From: Halomontanus rarus
GTDB taxonomy: Archaea; Halobacteriota; Halobacteria; Halobacteriales; Natrialbaceae
Direction: 5' to 3'
DNA: 64,000 nt
Assembly (NCBI RefSeq): GCF_017357405.1
Contig: NZ_CP071597.1
Coordinates: 1,054,001 to 1,118,000 of the forward strand
Within the stretch, counting starts at the first letter, position 1. Each line of letters opens with the position of its first letter. The position numbers and the translations under genes are program-made. This document shows, in pieces, positions 18,474 through 29,111 of the stretch. The notes beneath the pieces are model-generated. The model was not told where the DNA came from, made no database searches, and saw only the letters and a program-made list of their open reading frames with translations.

Positions 18474-18484
18474 GGTAAAATCTA
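18474..18484 (-). promoter_or_regulatory. TATA-like box of TrkA_N-DHH gene
   Basis: On the minus strand, GATTTTACCC is centred about 28 bases before ATG 18451 and decides between that start and the upstream GTG at 18472. Confidence 0.45.
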
Positions 18485-18623
18485 CCGGACTGCGAAGTGG
18501 TCTCCGAGTTCCGTGAGCGTGGACTCGGTCCGGACAGGGGATCGAACGCGGAACGCAAAACGAGACGGAGGCCGAGATCGAAACCAACACCGCACCGCAC
18601 CGCAAACCGGCTCAATCAGGAAC

Positions 18624-20150
18624 TCAGGCGACGATCGCTCCGGCCGCGTTGATCGCCGCATCGGCGACCGGGCCGAAACCCGGCAGGATGAGGACGGTCA
18701 TCACGGCCGCGACGACGATCGCGGCGTAGAGTCCCGTCGGCTGGGAGAGGCTCTCTCGCTCGAGGACGGCGTCCTCGATCCAGACCGCCTTGACCAGCCG
18801 CGAGTAGTAGTACAGCGAGAGGGCGCTGTTGATCACGAGCGCCGCCGCGACGACGAGCAACCAGACGTTGGTCGACGCGGCCTCGAGGGCACCCGTGAAC
18901 AGGAAGTACTTGCTCCAGAAGCCGCCAAACGGCGGAATGCCGGCGAGGCTGAACATGAAGACTGCGAGCGCGACGCAGGCGACCGGGGCCTGTTTCGAGA
19001 GCCCGTTGTAGTCTTCGAACGTCCGGCCGACGCCCCAGTACTCCGCGAGTGCGACGAACAGGAACGCACCCGTGTTCATGAAGCCGTAGACCAGCAGGTG
19101 CATCATCGCCGCACCGAGGACGAGTTCGCCGCCGTCGACGGTCAGGCCGGCGAGACCGATCAGCGCGTAGCCGGCGTGACCGACAGAGGAGTACGCCAGC
19201 ATCCGTTTGACGTTGTCCTGGGTCGCGGCCGCGAAGTTCCCGACGGTCATCGTGACGATCGCGAGAACGATGAACGCGATCGACCAGTCGACGCCGAGGG
19301 TCTGCATGGCGTCTAACGGGAACGCCGTCGTGAAGACACGGAATGCGATCACGAAGCCGGCGGCCTTAGAGGCTGACGAGAGGAACGCCGAGATCGGTGC
19401 CGGCGCACCCTCGTAGGCTTCCGGCGCCCAGAAGTGGAAGGGCACGCTCGCGGTCTTGTACGCGAACCCGCCGATCAACATCAGGACGCCGATCCCGAGC
19501 AGTCCGTTCATCTCCTCGGCAGCGTCGAGATTGTTCGCGATGGCGTCGAGTTGCATGTGGCCGGTCGCCCCGTAGACGAGGCTGATCCCGTAGACGAAGA
19601 TCGCCGAGGACATTGCGCCGATCAGGAAGTACTTCAGTCCCGCTTCGACGCTGCCGCGGTTGCTCTTCAAGATCGCGACGAGCGCGAACGAGGGGAGACT
19701 GGCCAACTCGAGGGCGATGAAGATCGTCACGAGGCTGTTGGCCGACGCCATCGTCGACATCCCGGTCGCCGCGAGCAAGATCAGCGAGTAGTACTCGGCT
19801 TGGTAGGTGTGATCGCGGAGGTAGTCGTAGCTCGCGATCGAGACCAGCGCCGTCACGACCCCGACGATGATCATGAAGAACAGGGCCATCTGATCGACGA
19901 TCAGCTGTCCTTCGAACAGATCGAAGACACCGTTGCCACCCTCCTCGAGGGGCGTTCCGACGCCCGAGAGGATGAACCAGACGGCGACGCCGAGCGACGC
20001 CAGCGACCCGACGGTCGCGACGCCCGCGATCACGGGTCGGTTGGTCGAACGCGGGTTGATACTGTCGTAGGTGAACAACACCAGCGCGGTCAGCGCCAGA
20101 ATCATCGGCGGTGCGAGCGCCGTCAACTCCGGCATCTCGAGGACCGCCAT
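18624..20150 (-). CDS. nuoN: Complex I subunit N
   Basis: Antiporter-like proton-pumping membrane subunit, last gene of the nuo operon. 508 aa, about 14 helices. Family blocks are visible: Lys/Glu in broken-helix regions, GFAYKTASVPFHFWAPEAY near 235, and KRMLAYSSVGHAGYALIG near 315. Start overlaps the nuoM stop by one base at 20150. Downstream on this strand the 172 bases before the TrkA_N-DHH gene contain a CACCG-type repeat near 18592-18609 but no clear terminator. Confidence 0.94.
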   Translation of the reverse strand: MAVLEMPELTALAPPMILALTALVLFTYDSINPRSTNRPVIAGVATVGSLASLGVAVWFILSGVGTPLEEGGNGVFDLFEGQLIVDQMALFFMIIVGVVTALVSIASYDYLRDHTYQAEYYSLILLAATGMSTMASANSLVTIFIALELASLPSFALVAILKSNRGSVEAGLKYFLIGAMSSAIFVYGISLVYGATGHMQLDAIANNLDAAEEMNGLLGIGVLMLIGGFAYKTASVPFHFWAPEAYEGAPAPISAFLSSASKAAGFVIAFRVFTTAFPLDAMQTLGVDWSIAFIVLAIVTMTVGNFAAATQDNVKRMLAYSSVGHAGYALIGLAGLTVDGGELVLGAAMMHLLVYGFMNTGAFLFVALAEYWGVGRTFEDYNGLSKQAPVACVALAVFMFSLAGIPPFGGFWSKYFLFTGALEAASTNVWLLVVAAALVINSALSLYYYSRLVKAVWIEDAVLERESLSQPTGLYAAIVVAAVMTVLILPGFGPVADAAINAAGAIVA

Positions 20151-21688
20151 CAGGCGTCACCTCCGAACGCGGCGAGATCGACGATCGGATCGACTGCGTC
20201 TGTAATCATCTCGAAGATCAACTCGGGTGCCACGCCCAGCGCGATGATCAGTCCCAGGAGGACGAACATCGGCGCGACGTCGTGCAGCGGGGCGCGGCGG
20301 ATCTCGTAGTCGGTTTCCAGTCGGAATGGGCCGAACAGGGTCCGCTGCATCGCGAACAGCAGGTAGCCGGCGACGATGACGATGCCGAACATCGCCAGGC
20401 CGGTAAACAGCGGCATGTACGTCGACGCCTCGGAGCCGAACGCGCCGAAGAAGATGAAGTACTCCGCCGCGAAGCCGCTCATCAGGGGCAGCCCCATGTA
20501 ACCGAACGCGCCGGCGATGAGGACGCCGACTGCGATCGGCATTCTGTCGGCCATCCCGGACATGTCCGTCACGATCCGGGTGTGCGTCGCGTTGTAGATG
20601 ACGCCGACGGCCATGAACATCAGTCCGGAGATCAGGCCGTGCGAGACCATCTGGAAGGTCGCACCGCCGACGCCGAACTGGGTGTAGGCGACCAGTCCGA
20701 GGATGACGTAGCCCATCGACGACACCGAGGAGTAGGCGACGATCCGCTTCAAGTCGGTCTGGGCCAGCGCGAGCATCGCGCCGTAGATGACGCTGATGAC
20801 CGCGATGGCGGCGATCGGAACCACGAACTGCGAGACCTGATCCGGGAACATCGTGAAGTTGAACCGGAGCAGGGCGTAGGTCCCCATCTTCAGCAACACG
20901 CCCGCGAGGAGCACCGACGCGGGGGTCGGTGCCTCGACGTGAGCGTCCGGCAGCCAGGTGTGAAACGGCACCACGGGAACCTTGACCGCGAAGCCGAGGA
21001 ACATCGCGACGAACACGAGCGAGGTCAACGTCCCCGCTCCGATGCCGGCGAAGCTCTCGGGGCCGCCGTTGAGCATCGCCTCGGTGATCTCGGGCAGCGC
21101 GAAGCTCGAGACGCCGTCTCCGAGTGCGAACACGAGCGTGATGAACGACCCGAACATCACGAGCGACGCCACGTTCGTGTAGACGAAGAACTTGATCGCG
21201 GCGTACTTCCGGCGCGGGCCGCCCCAGATACCGATCAGCAGGTACATCGGGATGAGGACGGCCTCCCAGAAGATGAACCAGACGAAGAAATCGAGCGCCA
21301 CGAAGACGCCGATCAGGTTCGCCTCGATGAAGAGGACGAGTCCGTAGAACTGTGACTCGCGCATGTCGATCGGCGTCCACGAACTCATGATCGCCAGCGA
21401 GACGAGGATCGTCGTCAGGACGACCAGCGGCAGGCTGATGCCGTCGAGACCGACGAACCACGTGATCGCGTAGTCGCCCAGCTGGATCCACTCCATCTGG
21501 GACTCGAAGGCGAGTTCGCCGTCGATCAGGGCGTTTCCGCTGCCGTCGAAGGTCGCGAACATCCACAGGCTGATCGCCACCGGCACGAGGCTGATGGCGA
21601 ACGCGAGTTTGCCAGCGATTCGATTCGGCGCGACGAACGTCACGAGCGCGCCGGCCAGTGCGACTGCGATAAGTGCTTCAATCATCAT
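20150..21688 (-). CDS. nuoM: Complex I subunit M
   Basis: Antiporter-like proton-pumping subunit. 512 aa starting at ATG 21688, which overlaps the nuoL stop as ATGA; an in-frame GTG-type start at 21697 is less likely. Conserved blocks: FFIFWEAVLIPMYLLIG-like segment (here FFVWFIFWEAVLIPMY) near 115, FHTWLPDAHVEAPTP near 230, DLKRIVAYSSVSSMGY near 305. Length is typical for the family. Confidence 0.94.
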   Translation of the reverse strand: MMIEALIAVALAGALVTFVAPNRIAGKLAFAISLVPVAISLWMFATFDGSGNALIDGELAFESQMEWIQLGDYAITWFVGLDGISLPLVVLTTILVSLAIMSSWTPIDMRESQFYGLVLFIEANLIGVFVALDFFVWFIFWEAVLIPMYLLIGIWGGPRRKYAAIKFFVYTNVASLVMFGSFITLVFALGDGVSSFALPEITEAMLNGGPESFAGIGAGTLTSLVFVAMFLGFAVKVPVVPFHTWLPDAHVEAPTPASVLLAGVLLKMGTYALLRFNFTMFPDQVSQFVVPIAAIAVISVIYGAMLALAQTDLKRIVAYSSVSSMGYVILGLVAYTQFGVGGATFQMVSHGLISGLMFMAVGVIYNATHTRIVTDMSGMADRMPIAVGVLIAGAFGYMGLPLMSGFAAEYFIFFGAFGSEASTYMPLFTGLAMFGIVIVAGYLLFAMQRTLFGPFRLETDYEIRRAPLHDVAPMFVLLGLIIALGVAPELIFEMITDAVDPIVDLAAFGGDA

Positions 21689-23700
21689 ACGAACCACCCT
21701 CCGTACACGCCGAGACCGACAACTAACGCGATGAATCCGAGGACGATCAACGCCGCGTAGTTCGTCACGACACCCGTCTGAAGTCGCTTCATGCCACCGC
21801 TACCGAACAGACTCACGCTCGAGACGCCGTTGACGACGCCGTCGATGACGCTCTGGTCGAAGCGATCGGCCATTCGTGCGACCGGAAGGGTCAGCCCCTC
21901 CGCGATCCAGACCTGCACCTCGTCTTGATAGTAGTTGCTGCGCAGAACCGTTCGAGCGCTTCCGAGGTTCTCCGTGTGCGCTTTCGGTTCGGGCACGTTG
22001 TACAGGATGTACGCCAGTCCCGCCCCGCCGAACGCCAGTCCGAGCGAGAGCGCCGCGCCGATGAGCAGCGTGATCGTCTCCGAGCCGATGTATCCGGTCT
22101 CGTAGCCGGTCATCTCGCTGTATTCGTGGTAGGTCATTCCTTCCATTCCGTCGGTGTAGGCACCGTCGAGCCAGTGCTCGAGGAAGGTAATGTCGAGTCC
22201 GGCGAGCTTGTAGACGGGTGCGAGGTTGGCCGCACCGGCGACCACCGCGAGCACGCCGAGGACGATCAGCGGAATCTTCACGTTCATCCCCAGCGGGTGG
22301 GGGTCGCGTGCGGCTTCCGACCGCGGGTTCCCGTGGAAGGTCAGGAAGACCATCCGGAAGGTGTAGAAGCCGGTGAAGAACACTGCAACGAGCCCCATCG
22401 CGTAGGCCGCAAGGAAGATCGGTTCCTCTAAGCCGAGGATGAGCGCGTCGTAGAGGATTTCGTCTTTCGACCAGAAGCCCGAGAACGGGACGATTCCTGC
22501 GAGCGCGAGCGAGCCCGCGAGGAACGTGTAGTATGCGACGGGCGCTCTGTCTTTCAGGCCGCCCATCTTCCACATGTCCTGTTCGTGGTGCATGAGGATG
22601 ATGACGGCACCGGCACCCAGGAACAGCAGCGCCTTGAAGAAGGCGTGGTTCATGAGGTGGAAGACGCCGGCGACGTAGCCGCCGACACCGAGGCCGAGCA
22701 TCATGTAGCCGTACTGGCTGATCGTCGAGTACGCCAGCACCTGTTTGATGTCGTCTTTGACGACGCCCATCGTCGCCGCGAACAGCGCGGTGAACCCGCC
22801 GACGAACGCGATGATCGCGAGCGCCGTCGGTGACTGGGCGTAGAAGCCGAACATCCGGGCGACGAGGTAGACGCCGGCCGCGACCATCGTCGCCGCGTGG
22901 ATCAGCGCCGACACCGTCGTCGGACCTTCCATCGCGTCGGGCAGCCAGGTGTGCAGCGGGAACTGCGCGGACTTCCCGATGACGCCGCCGAGCACGAGGA
23001 GTCCGAGGATCGTCACCCAGGTCTCGGCGCCGAGGCCGTGGAACGTCTCGCCGGCCTCGATTGCGCTCTGGGCTTCTGCCACGAACGAGGCGTCGCCCGC
23101 GAACGTGAGCGTCCCGAAGGTCGCACCGATCCCGACGACCCCGATCAGGAAGAAGTAGTCACCGAATCGGGTGACCAAGAACGCCTTCTTCGCCGCCGAG
23201 GGCGCACTCCGCGTGCGGAACCAGAACCCGATGAGCAGGTACGAACACAGCCCGACGAGTTCGAAGAACATGAACGCCATCAGCAGGTTGTCCGCGAGGA
23301 CGAACGCGAGCATGCTGAACGTAAAGAGACCGAGTTCGGCGTAATATCGCCGGAGTCCGGTCTCGCCCTCGGCGTTCATGTAGCCGAGGCTGAAGATATG
23401 GACCAGCAAGGCGACCAGCGAGACGATGACCAGCATCAGCGCCGACAGCGGGTCGATCAGGACCCCGAAGTGGAACGTGATCTCGTCGCCGATCGCCCAA
23501 TCGTAGAGTCCTTCGTTGTACACTTCACCGCCTGCAACGGTCGCGAACATCCACAGCGAGAGCAGTAACGAGCCTGCCGTCGCGAGAATGCCTGCGTACG
23601 CGCCTTTCTTCGGCATACCGTTCCCGAAGACGAGCGCGACGACGAACGCCGCGAGGGGGAGCAACGCGATCGCCGGAGCGAATTCGAATGCACTTACCAT
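21685..23700 (-). CDS. nuoL: Complex I subunit L
   Basis: Largest antiporter-like subunit, with the long lateral helix at the C-terminus. 671 aa, about 16 helices. Motifs: FFELVGLCSYLLIGFW near 125, FPLHTWLPDAMEGPTTVSAL near 245, DDIKQVLAYSTISQYGYM near 315, SKDEILYDAL near 415. It begins one base upstream of nuoK's stop region (nuoK ends at 23702). Confidence 0.95.
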   Translation of the reverse strand: MVSAFEFAPAIALLPLAAFVVALVFGNGMPKKGAYAGILATAGSLLLSLWMFATVAGGEVYNEGLYDWAIGDEITFHFGVLIDPLSALMLVIVSLVALLVHIFSLGYMNAEGETGLRRYYAELGLFTFSMLAFVLADNLLMAFMFFELVGLCSYLLIGFWFRTRSAPSAAKKAFLVTRFGDYFFLIGVVGIGATFGTLTFAGDASFVAEAQSAIEAGETFHGLGAETWVTILGLLVLGGVIGKSAQFPLHTWLPDAMEGPTTVSALIHAATMVAAGVYLVARMFGFYAQSPTALAIIAFVGGFTALFAATMGVVKDDIKQVLAYSTISQYGYMMLGLGVGGYVAGVFHLMNHAFFKALLFLGAGAVIILMHHEQDMWKMGGLKDRAPVAYYTFLAGSLALAGIVPFSGFWSKDEILYDALILGLEEPIFLAAYAMGLVAVFFTGFYTFRMVFLTFHGNPRSEAARDPHPLGMNVKIPLIVLGVLAVVAGAANLAPVYKLAGLDITFLEHWLDGAYTDGMEGMTYHEYSEMTGYETGYIGSETITLLIGAALSLGLAFGGAGLAYILYNVPEPKAHTENLGSARTVLRSNYYQDEVQVWIAEGLTLPVARMADRFDQSVIDGVVNGVSSVSLFGSGGMKRLQTGVVTNYAALIVLGFIALVVGLGVYGGWFV

Positions 23701-23701
23701 C

Positions 23702-24007
23702 TTACCACCTCATTGCCGACGGTACCGTCACGTCGACGTCGCGGAAGTTGCGGTACAACACCAGGATGATCCCCAGTCCGACCGCCACTTCGGCGGCGGC
23801 GAGCGCCATCGTGAACAGCGCGAACACCTGCCCGGAGAGATTGCCGTGATAGAACGCGAACGCGATCAGATTGATGTTGGCCGCGTTCAGCATGATCTCG
23901 ACGGACATCAGGAACATCAGTGCGTTCCGACGCGTCAGGACGCCGAACAGCCCGATACAGAACAGGGCCGCCGACAGGAGGACGTAGTAGTGAATCTCGA
24001 CTGTCAC
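23702..24007 (-). CDS. nuoK: Complex I subunit K
   Basis: 101 aa, three helices, with the two membrane Glu residues expected in this subunit (MSVEIMLNAANIN and AAAEVAVGLGI). These Glu lie on the hydrophilic proton axis. Start overlaps the nuoJ2 stop as ATGA at 24004-24007. Confidence 0.94.
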   Translation of the reverse strand: MTVEIHYYVLLSAALFCIGLFGVLTRRNALMFLMSVEIMLNAANINLIAFAFYHGNLSGQVFALFTMALAAAEVAVGLGIILVLYRNFRDVDVTVPSAMRW

Positions 24008-24426
24008 GCGTCGTCACCTCCACCCGTCGTTCGACCACCGTCGGTCGCCGGACGCGCACCCTCACTCTCGTTCGCGCGGGTCGATCCCGCTTCCGTACTC
24101 GAGAGCGCCGTCACGGGCTCGCCACCCTCTTCGCGCTTTGCGAGCACGAGAGAGGCGTCGAGTGCCGCGTCGAGGACGATCGCAGCGAGGAAGAACGAGG
24201 CGAGGAACTGTTCGGTCGCGCCGAGTCCGCCTTCCGTCGACTGCAACGCCGTCAGATCGAACATGGCGTAGCCGATCTGTTCCGTGATGGTGATTCCCTC
24301 GGGGAAACCAGCCATCTCACCGAACCCGGTGTTCAATACGGTCACCGCGATGATCCCGAACAGCGCCACGGCGAGAATACCGGGGAGCAGGGTCTTGCCC
24401 AGCCGGAGTTGCGGGCCGTTCGTCAT
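24004..24426 (-). CDS. nuoJ2: Complex I subunit J, C-terminal half
   Basis: 140 aa starting at ATG 24426, overlapping the nuoJ1 stop by 4 bases. Two hydrophobic segments: GKTLLPGILAVALFGIIAV near 10-28 and a second near residues 70-90. The C-terminal about 40 residues form a hydrophilic Gly/Ser/Glu tail. NuoJ is one protein of about 165-200 aa in most bacteria; here it is split in two adjacent genes, a recurrent haloarchaeal arrangement. Confidence 0.88.
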   Translation of the reverse strand: MTNGPQLRLGKTLLPGILAVALFGIIAVTVLNTGFGEMAGFPEGITITEQIGYAMFDLTALQSTEGGLGATEQFLASFFLAAIVLDAALDASLVLAKREEGGEPVTALSSTEAGSTRANESEGARPATDGGRTTGGGDDA

Positions 24427-24695
24427 GTCTGTACCACCTCGTCGGATTCGAACTCCTCGGTCTGCGTCAGCATCACGGCGAACGTGATCAGAATGAGGAC
24501 CCCGCCTACGTAGACGAGGACCTGCATCACGGCGACGAACTCCGCCGCCAACATCACGTAGTGGACCGCGACGCTCATCAGCGCCACGCCGAGCAGGAGA
24601 GCCGAGTGCCACGGATCCCGCATGAGCACGACGCCGATCGCACTGCTCAACGTAACGAGCGCGAACAGCGCGAACGCGATCAGGTCGTATGTCAT
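24423..24695 (-). CDS. nuoJ1: Complex I subunit J, N-terminal half
   Basis: 90 aa starting at ATG 24695; an upstream open extension to 24791 overlaps the end of nuoI and is rejected. Three helices with the NuoJ hallmark AAEFVAVMQVLVYVGGVL near 50-67, which holds the pi-bulge Tyr/Gly region important for coupling. Ends with a short acidic tail. Lies 70 bases after nuoI. Confidence 0.92.
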   Translation of the reverse strand: MTYDLIAFALFALVTLSSAIGVVLMRDPWHSALLLGVALMSVAVHYVMLAAEFVAVMQVLVYVGGVLILITFAVMLTQTEEFESDEVVQT

Positions 24696-24765
24696 TAGTT
24701 CTGTCTGGTTGGGTATGCCCTTTGTAGATTTCGAGACGGGACGGGCAGCCCGCTCTGGTTCCCGA

Positions 24766-25227
24766 CTACTGATAGTCGACCGCACCCTCACCCTCGCCGA
24801 TCCACGCGCCGCGGTCCGGTTCGCGTGACTCGAGGGGATCGATATCCTTGTACCACGGAACGGCCTTCAACTGCTCTTTGTTGTAGACGAAGTCGGCCTT
24901 CGTGTCGGCCGTGAACTCGAAGTTCTGCGTGAGCAGGATGGCGTCGACGGGACAGACCTCCTCGCAGAGTCGGCAGTAGATACACTGGCCGATGTGGAGG
25001 TTGTACTGTTCGCCGTTGCGCTGGTCGTCCGTGACGATCTGGATGGTGTCGTTCGGGCAGACGTTCTCACACTGGCGACACCAGATACAGCGCTCCTGGC
25101 TGAACTTGTGGACGCCGCGAAAGCGCGGCGACACGTCGGGTGCCGTCTCGGGGTACTCCACGGTGAAGGTGTTCCCGTCCAGTGCGTGTTTCATCGTCGT
25201 TGCCATGGATTTGAGTAGTCCGATCAT
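24766..25227 (-). CDS. nuoI: Complex I subunit I, two [4Fe-4S] clusters
   Basis: 153 aa peripheral-arm subunit carrying clusters N6a and N6b. Two ferredoxin motifs: CIWCRQCENVCP near 47-58 and CIYCRLCEEVCP near 82-93. Its start is immediately at the nuoH stop (25227), so translation is coupled. It completes the short electron wire toward NuoB. Confidence 0.95.
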   Translation of the reverse strand: MIGLLKSMATTMKHALDGNTFTVEYPETAPDVSPRFRGVHKFSQERCIWCRQCENVCPNDTIQIVTDDQRNGEQYNLHIGQCIYCRLCEEVCPVDAILLTQNFEFTADTKADFVYNKEQLKAVPWYKDIDPLESREPDRGAWIGEGEGAVDYQ

Positions 25228-26327
25228 TATGCGATCATCCCCACGATGAGTGCGGTGAGCACGAGGTTAGCGAACGAAAGGACGAGCATGCCCTTCCAGC
25301 CGATTTCGATCATCTGGTCGATTCGAACCCGCGGCAGCGCCGAGCGCAGCCACTGGGTGAGCAAGAACACCGCCCAGATCTTGACGAGGAACCAGACGAT
25401 GCCGAGCGCCGCCGGCCCCGGACCGGCGGGACCGCCGAGGAAGAGCGTCGCGATGACCGCCCCGCCCAGGAAGATGTGCAGGAACTCCCCGAGGTAGATC
25501 AGGACGAAGTAGACCGAGGAGTACTCGGTCTGGTAGCCGGCGACGATCTCGGTCGGCGCTTCGGGCGTGTCGAACGGGTTTCGACCGACTTCTGCGAAGT
25601 TCGCGACCAGGAACAATCCGAACGCGAACGGGTTGATGAACGCGTACCACGCGGGAATCGCGAAGCCGCCGAGCGTGATCAGCGGCTCGGTCTGTGCCTC
25701 GACGATGCCGCCGAGTTGGAGCGTCCCCGTGAAGATCACCACCGACATCCCGGTCACGACGAGCGGGATCTCGTAGGCGATGTTCTGGGCGACCGCACGG
25801 AGTCCACCGAGCAGCGAGTACTTGTTCGACGAGGAGTAGCCGGCCATCACCAGACCGACGCTCGCGATACCCGAGACGGCGAAGACGTACGCCAGGCCGA
25901 TCTCGGGATCGGCGAGCTGGATGCCGCTTCCCATCGGGATCACGGCGAACCCGAGCATCGCCGAGCCGGCGACGACGATCGGCGCGAGGTCGTAGGCCGG
26001 TCGATCCGCGTTCTCCGGAATGATGAGTTCCTTCGAGAGCAGGCGAACGGCGTCGGCGACGATGATGAACAGTCCGAACGGACCGATGCGGTTGACCGCG
26101 ATGCGGTCCGTGAAGGCGGCGGTGATCTTTCGCTTCGCCCACGGGCCGGCGACGCCGGTCATCGCGAGCATCAGGTTGCCGACGAAGAACGCGGCGATGA
26201 ACGCGGCGACGAGTTCGCCCGCGACACCGAGTTCACCGAGGCCGGTGAGATCGGCGACCCGTTCGGGGAGCAAGACCGTGTCGGAGTCCTGCTGGAGCGG
26301 GACGGGAGCGAACGAGGCCCCGCTCAT
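25227..26327 (-). CDS. nuoH: Complex I subunit H
   Basis: 366 aa starting at ATG 26327, 4-base overlap with the nuoCD stop; longer frame upstream rejected. Membrane subunit forming the quinone-binding chamber with NuoB/NuoD. About 8-9 helices; conserved [21 protein letters not shown] near 80-100 and [20 protein letters not shown] near 245-265. Length fits the family. Confidence 0.94.
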   Translation of the reverse strand: MSGASFAPVPLQQDSDTVLLPERVADLTGLGELGVAGELVAAFIAAFFVGNLMLAMTGVAGPWAKRKITAAFTDRIAVNRIGPFGLFIIVADAVRLLSKELIIPENADRPAYDLAPIVVAGSAMLGFAVIPMGSGIQLADPEIGLAYVFAVSGIASVGLVMAGYSSSNKYSLLGGLRAVAQNIAYEIPLVVTGMSVVIFTGTLQLGGIVEAQTEPLITLGGFAIPAWYAFINPFAFGLFLVANFAEVGRNPFDTPEAPTEIVAGYQTEYSSVYFVLIYLGEFLHIFLGGAVIATLFLGGPAGPGPAALGIVWFLVKIWAVFLLTQWLRSALPRVRIDQMIEIGWKGMLVLSFANLVLTALIVGMIA

Positions 26328-27991
26328 CGATCCACCTCCCCGAGCACGATATCCAGACTGCCAAGCGAGGCGATCAGGTCGGGGATGTACTCGCCCTCGG
26401 ACATCTCCGGTAGCGCCGAGAGGTTGTGGAAACACGGACTGCGGATCTTGAATCGGCCGGGTTTGTCCGTCCCGTCCGCGCGGATGTAGATCCCGAGTTC
26501 ACCCTTCGCACCCTCGACAGCACGGTAGGTCTCCGTGTCCGCCTCGGGTTTGAGCGTCCGGGGCACGTTCGACTGGATCTCGCGGTCGTCCTCGGGCCAG
26601 TCCTCGAGCAAGTCGACACACTGCTCGATGATCTTCGCGGACTGCTCGACTTCCTGCATCCGGACGAGCACGCGCGAGTAGTTGTCGCAACCGTCCTCGG
26701 TGACGACGTCCCACTCTAAGTTCTCGTAGTAGCCGTAGGGGTCGTCCCGACGGAGGTCGTAGTCGATCCCGGAGCCGCGGGCGACGGGCCCGGTGCAGCC
26801 GTACTGTTTGGCGACCTCGGGTTCCAGAATCCCGGTGTCGACACACCGTACCTGGAAGATCTCGTTGCCCGTGAGGAGGTCGTCGTACTCGGCGACTTTG
26901 GCGGGAAGTTCGTCGAGCAAGTCCCGAATCTTCTCGAAGAACTCCTCGCGGGGTTCGGGCAGATCCCAGGCGACCCCGCCCAGCCGGAAGTAGTTGAACA
27001 TCAACCGCTGGCCGGTCAGATCCTCGAGGATGTCCTGAACGATCTCGCGGTCGCGCATTCCGTACTGGAAGATGGCGGTGAAGTCGCCGTAGACGTCCAG
27101 GGCGAACGTCGCCAGCGCGAGCATGTGCGAGGCGATCCGACAGAGTTCGGCGCCCATCGTCCGGATGACCTGCGCGTACTCGGGAACCTCGAGGTCCGCG
27201 AGGTCCTCCGCGACGCGGGCGTAGGCCCACTCGTTCAACAGTCCCGCCGAGACGTAGTCCCAGCGGTCCGGGTAGGGCATGATCTGGTGTCGGTAGGTTC
27301 CCGACTGGCACATCTGTTCCTCACAGCGGTGGAGGTAGCCCACGTCGGGTTCGACGTCGGCGACGGTCTCGCCGTCGAGAACCGTCTTGATGTGGAGCAC
27401 GCCGTGGGTCGCCGGGTGGTGTGGACCGATGTTGAGGAACATCGTGTCCGACTCGGCGCCCTTCTGGTCGGGTTGGATCGGGTTCGCGTGTTCGGTCAGC
27501 GAGACGACCTGCGGTTTGGTCTGGTTGTAGTCCAGTGAGAGCGGGTGGCCCTGCCAGGTCTCGGGGAGCAGAATCCGTCGCGGGTCGGGGTGGCCCTCGT
27601 AGTCGATGCCGACGAGGTCGAACGCCTCGCGTTCGTGCCAGTCGGCGGTCCGGAACACCGGTTCCGCGCTCTGGCTGGTCGGCTCGTCGCTCGTCGTCGG
27701 GACGACGATGCTGACTTCCTGGGTTGGATCGGCGTACTTCTTGAGGTGGTAGATCGACTCGTACCGATCTGCGTACTCCTGTGCGGTGAGACACGAGAGG
27801 TGATCGAAGCCGGCCTCGTCGCGCAGATCGAAGAGTACGTCCTGAACTTCGTCCGGTCGGATGACGAAGCCGGGCGCGTTCTTGTGATCGTCTCGCGCGA
27901 GCGCGCGGTCACCGATCAGTTCCTCGAGTTCTTCCTCGGTGGTTTCGACGTCGACGCCGACCTGCCGTCGTGGCTCGAGGCCCGTACTCAT
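26324..27991 (-). CDS. nuoCD: Complex I subunits C and D, fused
   Basis: 555 aa. Residues 1-165 are NuoC-like ([27 protein letters not shown]), residues 180-555 NuoD-like, with the quinone-site segment [14 protein letters not shown] near 187-200 and the conserved C-terminus [16 protein letters not shown]. The C-D fusion is also found in some bacteria. It overlaps nuoB by 4 bases upstream (27988-27991). Confidence 0.94.
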   Translation of the reverse strand: MSTGLEPRRQVGVDVETTEEELEELIGDRALARDDHKNAPGFVIRPDEVQDVLFDLRDEAGFDHLSCLTAQEYADRYESIYHLKKYADPTQEVSIVVPTTSDEPTSQSAEPVFRTADWHEREAFDLVGIDYEGHPDPRRILLPETWQGHPLSLDYNQTKPQVVSLTEHANPIQPDQKGAESDTMFLNIGPHHPATHGVLHIKTVLDGETVADVEPDVGYLHRCEEQMCQSGTYRHQIMPYPDRWDYVSAGLLNEWAYARVAEDLADLEVPEYAQVIRTMGAELCRIASHMLALATFALDVYGDFTAIFQYGMRDREIVQDILEDLTGQRLMFNYFRLGGVAWDLPEPREEFFEKIRDLLDELPAKVAEYDDLLTGNEIFQVRCVDTGILEPEVAKQYGCTGPVARGSGIDYDLRRDDPYGYYENLEWDVVTEDGCDNYSRVLVRMQEVEQSAKIIEQCVDLLEDWPEDDREIQSNVPRTLKPEADTETYRAVEGAKGELGIYIRADGTDKPGRFKIRSPCFHNLSALPEMSEGEYIPDLIASLGSLDIVLGEVDR

Positions 27992-28701
27992 GGTGAATCA
28001 CTCCAGTTGTACCGCATGACGAGGTCGTCCTCGTCGATCTGGTCGGCCAGTTTTTGCACTAACTCGTCGCGTGGCAGATCGCCGAACTCCTCGAGTTCGT
28101 ACGGTTTGACCACGACGGGCGAACTCTCGCCGTTGGCGACGCGCTCTTGGAGTTTGGCGATGCCGTAGACGAGCGCCTCCGGACGGGGCGGGCAACCGGG
28201 GACGTGGATGTCGACCGGGACGATCTCCTCGGCCCCTTTGACGACGTTGTACCCCTCTTGGAACGGGCCGCCCGAGATCGTACACGACCCCATCCCGACG
28301 ACGAACTTGGGTTCGGGCATCTGGTCGTAGACGCGCTTCATGCGCGGGCCGAACTTCGAGACGATCGTCCCGGGGACGATGATCACGTCGGCCTGTCGCG
28401 GTGACGCGCGCGGCACACCCGCACCGAAGCGGTCCAGGTCGTGTTTGATGGCGTAGGTGTGCATCATTTCGATGCTGCAGCAGGCGATACCGAACTGCAG
28501 CATGAACATCGACGACCCTCGAACCCAGTTCATGAACTTGTCGAACTTGGTGAGGATGAAGGGTGTGGAGCCGAACGCTTCCCGGAGCTTGGAGTTGAAG
28601 CGGTCGTCGGCACCTTCACCGATGCGGGAGTCCCGCGTATCTGTCGATGGTGCGGTGCTGTCGTAGATCGATTGACGTGGTTTGTTTTGGTCGCTACTCA
28701 T
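27988..28701 (-). CDS. nuoB: Complex I subunit B, cluster N2
   Basis: 237 aa. Binds the terminal cluster N2 next to the quinone site: adjacent cysteines in [12 protein letters not shown], a third in [12 protein letters not shown] and a fourth in [12 protein letters not shown]. The N-terminal about 45 residues before the conserved core are hydrophilic and longer than in bacteria. ATGA overlaps on both sides (with nuoA and nuoCD). Confidence 0.95.
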   Translation of the reverse strand: MSSDQNKPRQSIYDSTAPSTDTRDSRIGEGADDRFNSKLREAFGSTPFILTKFDKFMNWVRGSSMFMLQFGIACCSIEMMHTYAIKHDLDRFGAGVPRASPRQADVIIVPGTIVSKFGPRMKRVYDQMPEPKFVVGMGSCTISGGPFQEGYNVVKGAEEIVPVDIHVPGCPPRPEALVYGIAKLQERVANGESSPVVVKPYELEEFGDLPRDELVQKLADQIDEDDLVMRYNWSDSP

Positions 28702-29111
28702 GGTCGATCGGCCTCAGGTTCGACCTGTCGAGGGCTCGTGGCCCACTGTACTGCGCCGTTGCGCCATGCCCACGCGAGTCCGACGAGGAGGATGGCGACG
28801 AACACCAGCATCGGACCGAGTACCTCGAGCAGCGTCACGGCATCTGACTCGAGTGCGGGTCGGTAGATAACCGCCCACGGGAACAGCAGAACGGTCTCGA
28901 TGTCGAAGACGAGGAAAAGAAGCGCAACCATGTAGTACTGGATGTTAAAGCGGATGCGCGTCCCTCCCGTCGGAATCTCGCCACTCTCGTAGGTGGCACG
29001 TTTACTCGTCTCGGGCACACTCGGACGCAGGAGGTACGACACCGCCATCATGCCGAGCGGAATCAGTAACCCCACGAGCGCCAGCGCCCCGATGGCTATC
29101 CATTCATTCAT
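28698..29111 (-). CDS. nuoA: Complex I subunit A
   Basis: 137 aa from ATG 29111 (the in-frame extension to 29141 would run into the TATA box). Three helices. The conserved loop Glu/Asp residues are in YESGEIPTGGTRIRFNIQYY, followed by FDIETVLLFPWA. First gene of the nuo operon; the sequence GGAG just before the ATG could act as a ribosome binding site. Confidence 0.94.
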   Translation of the reverse strand: MNEWIAIGALALVGLLIPLGMMAVSYLLRPSVPETSKRATYESGEIPTGGTRIRFNIQYYMVALLFLVFDIETVLLFPWAVIYRPALESDAVTLLEVLGPMLVFVAILLVGLAWAWRNGAVQWATSPRQVEPEADRP

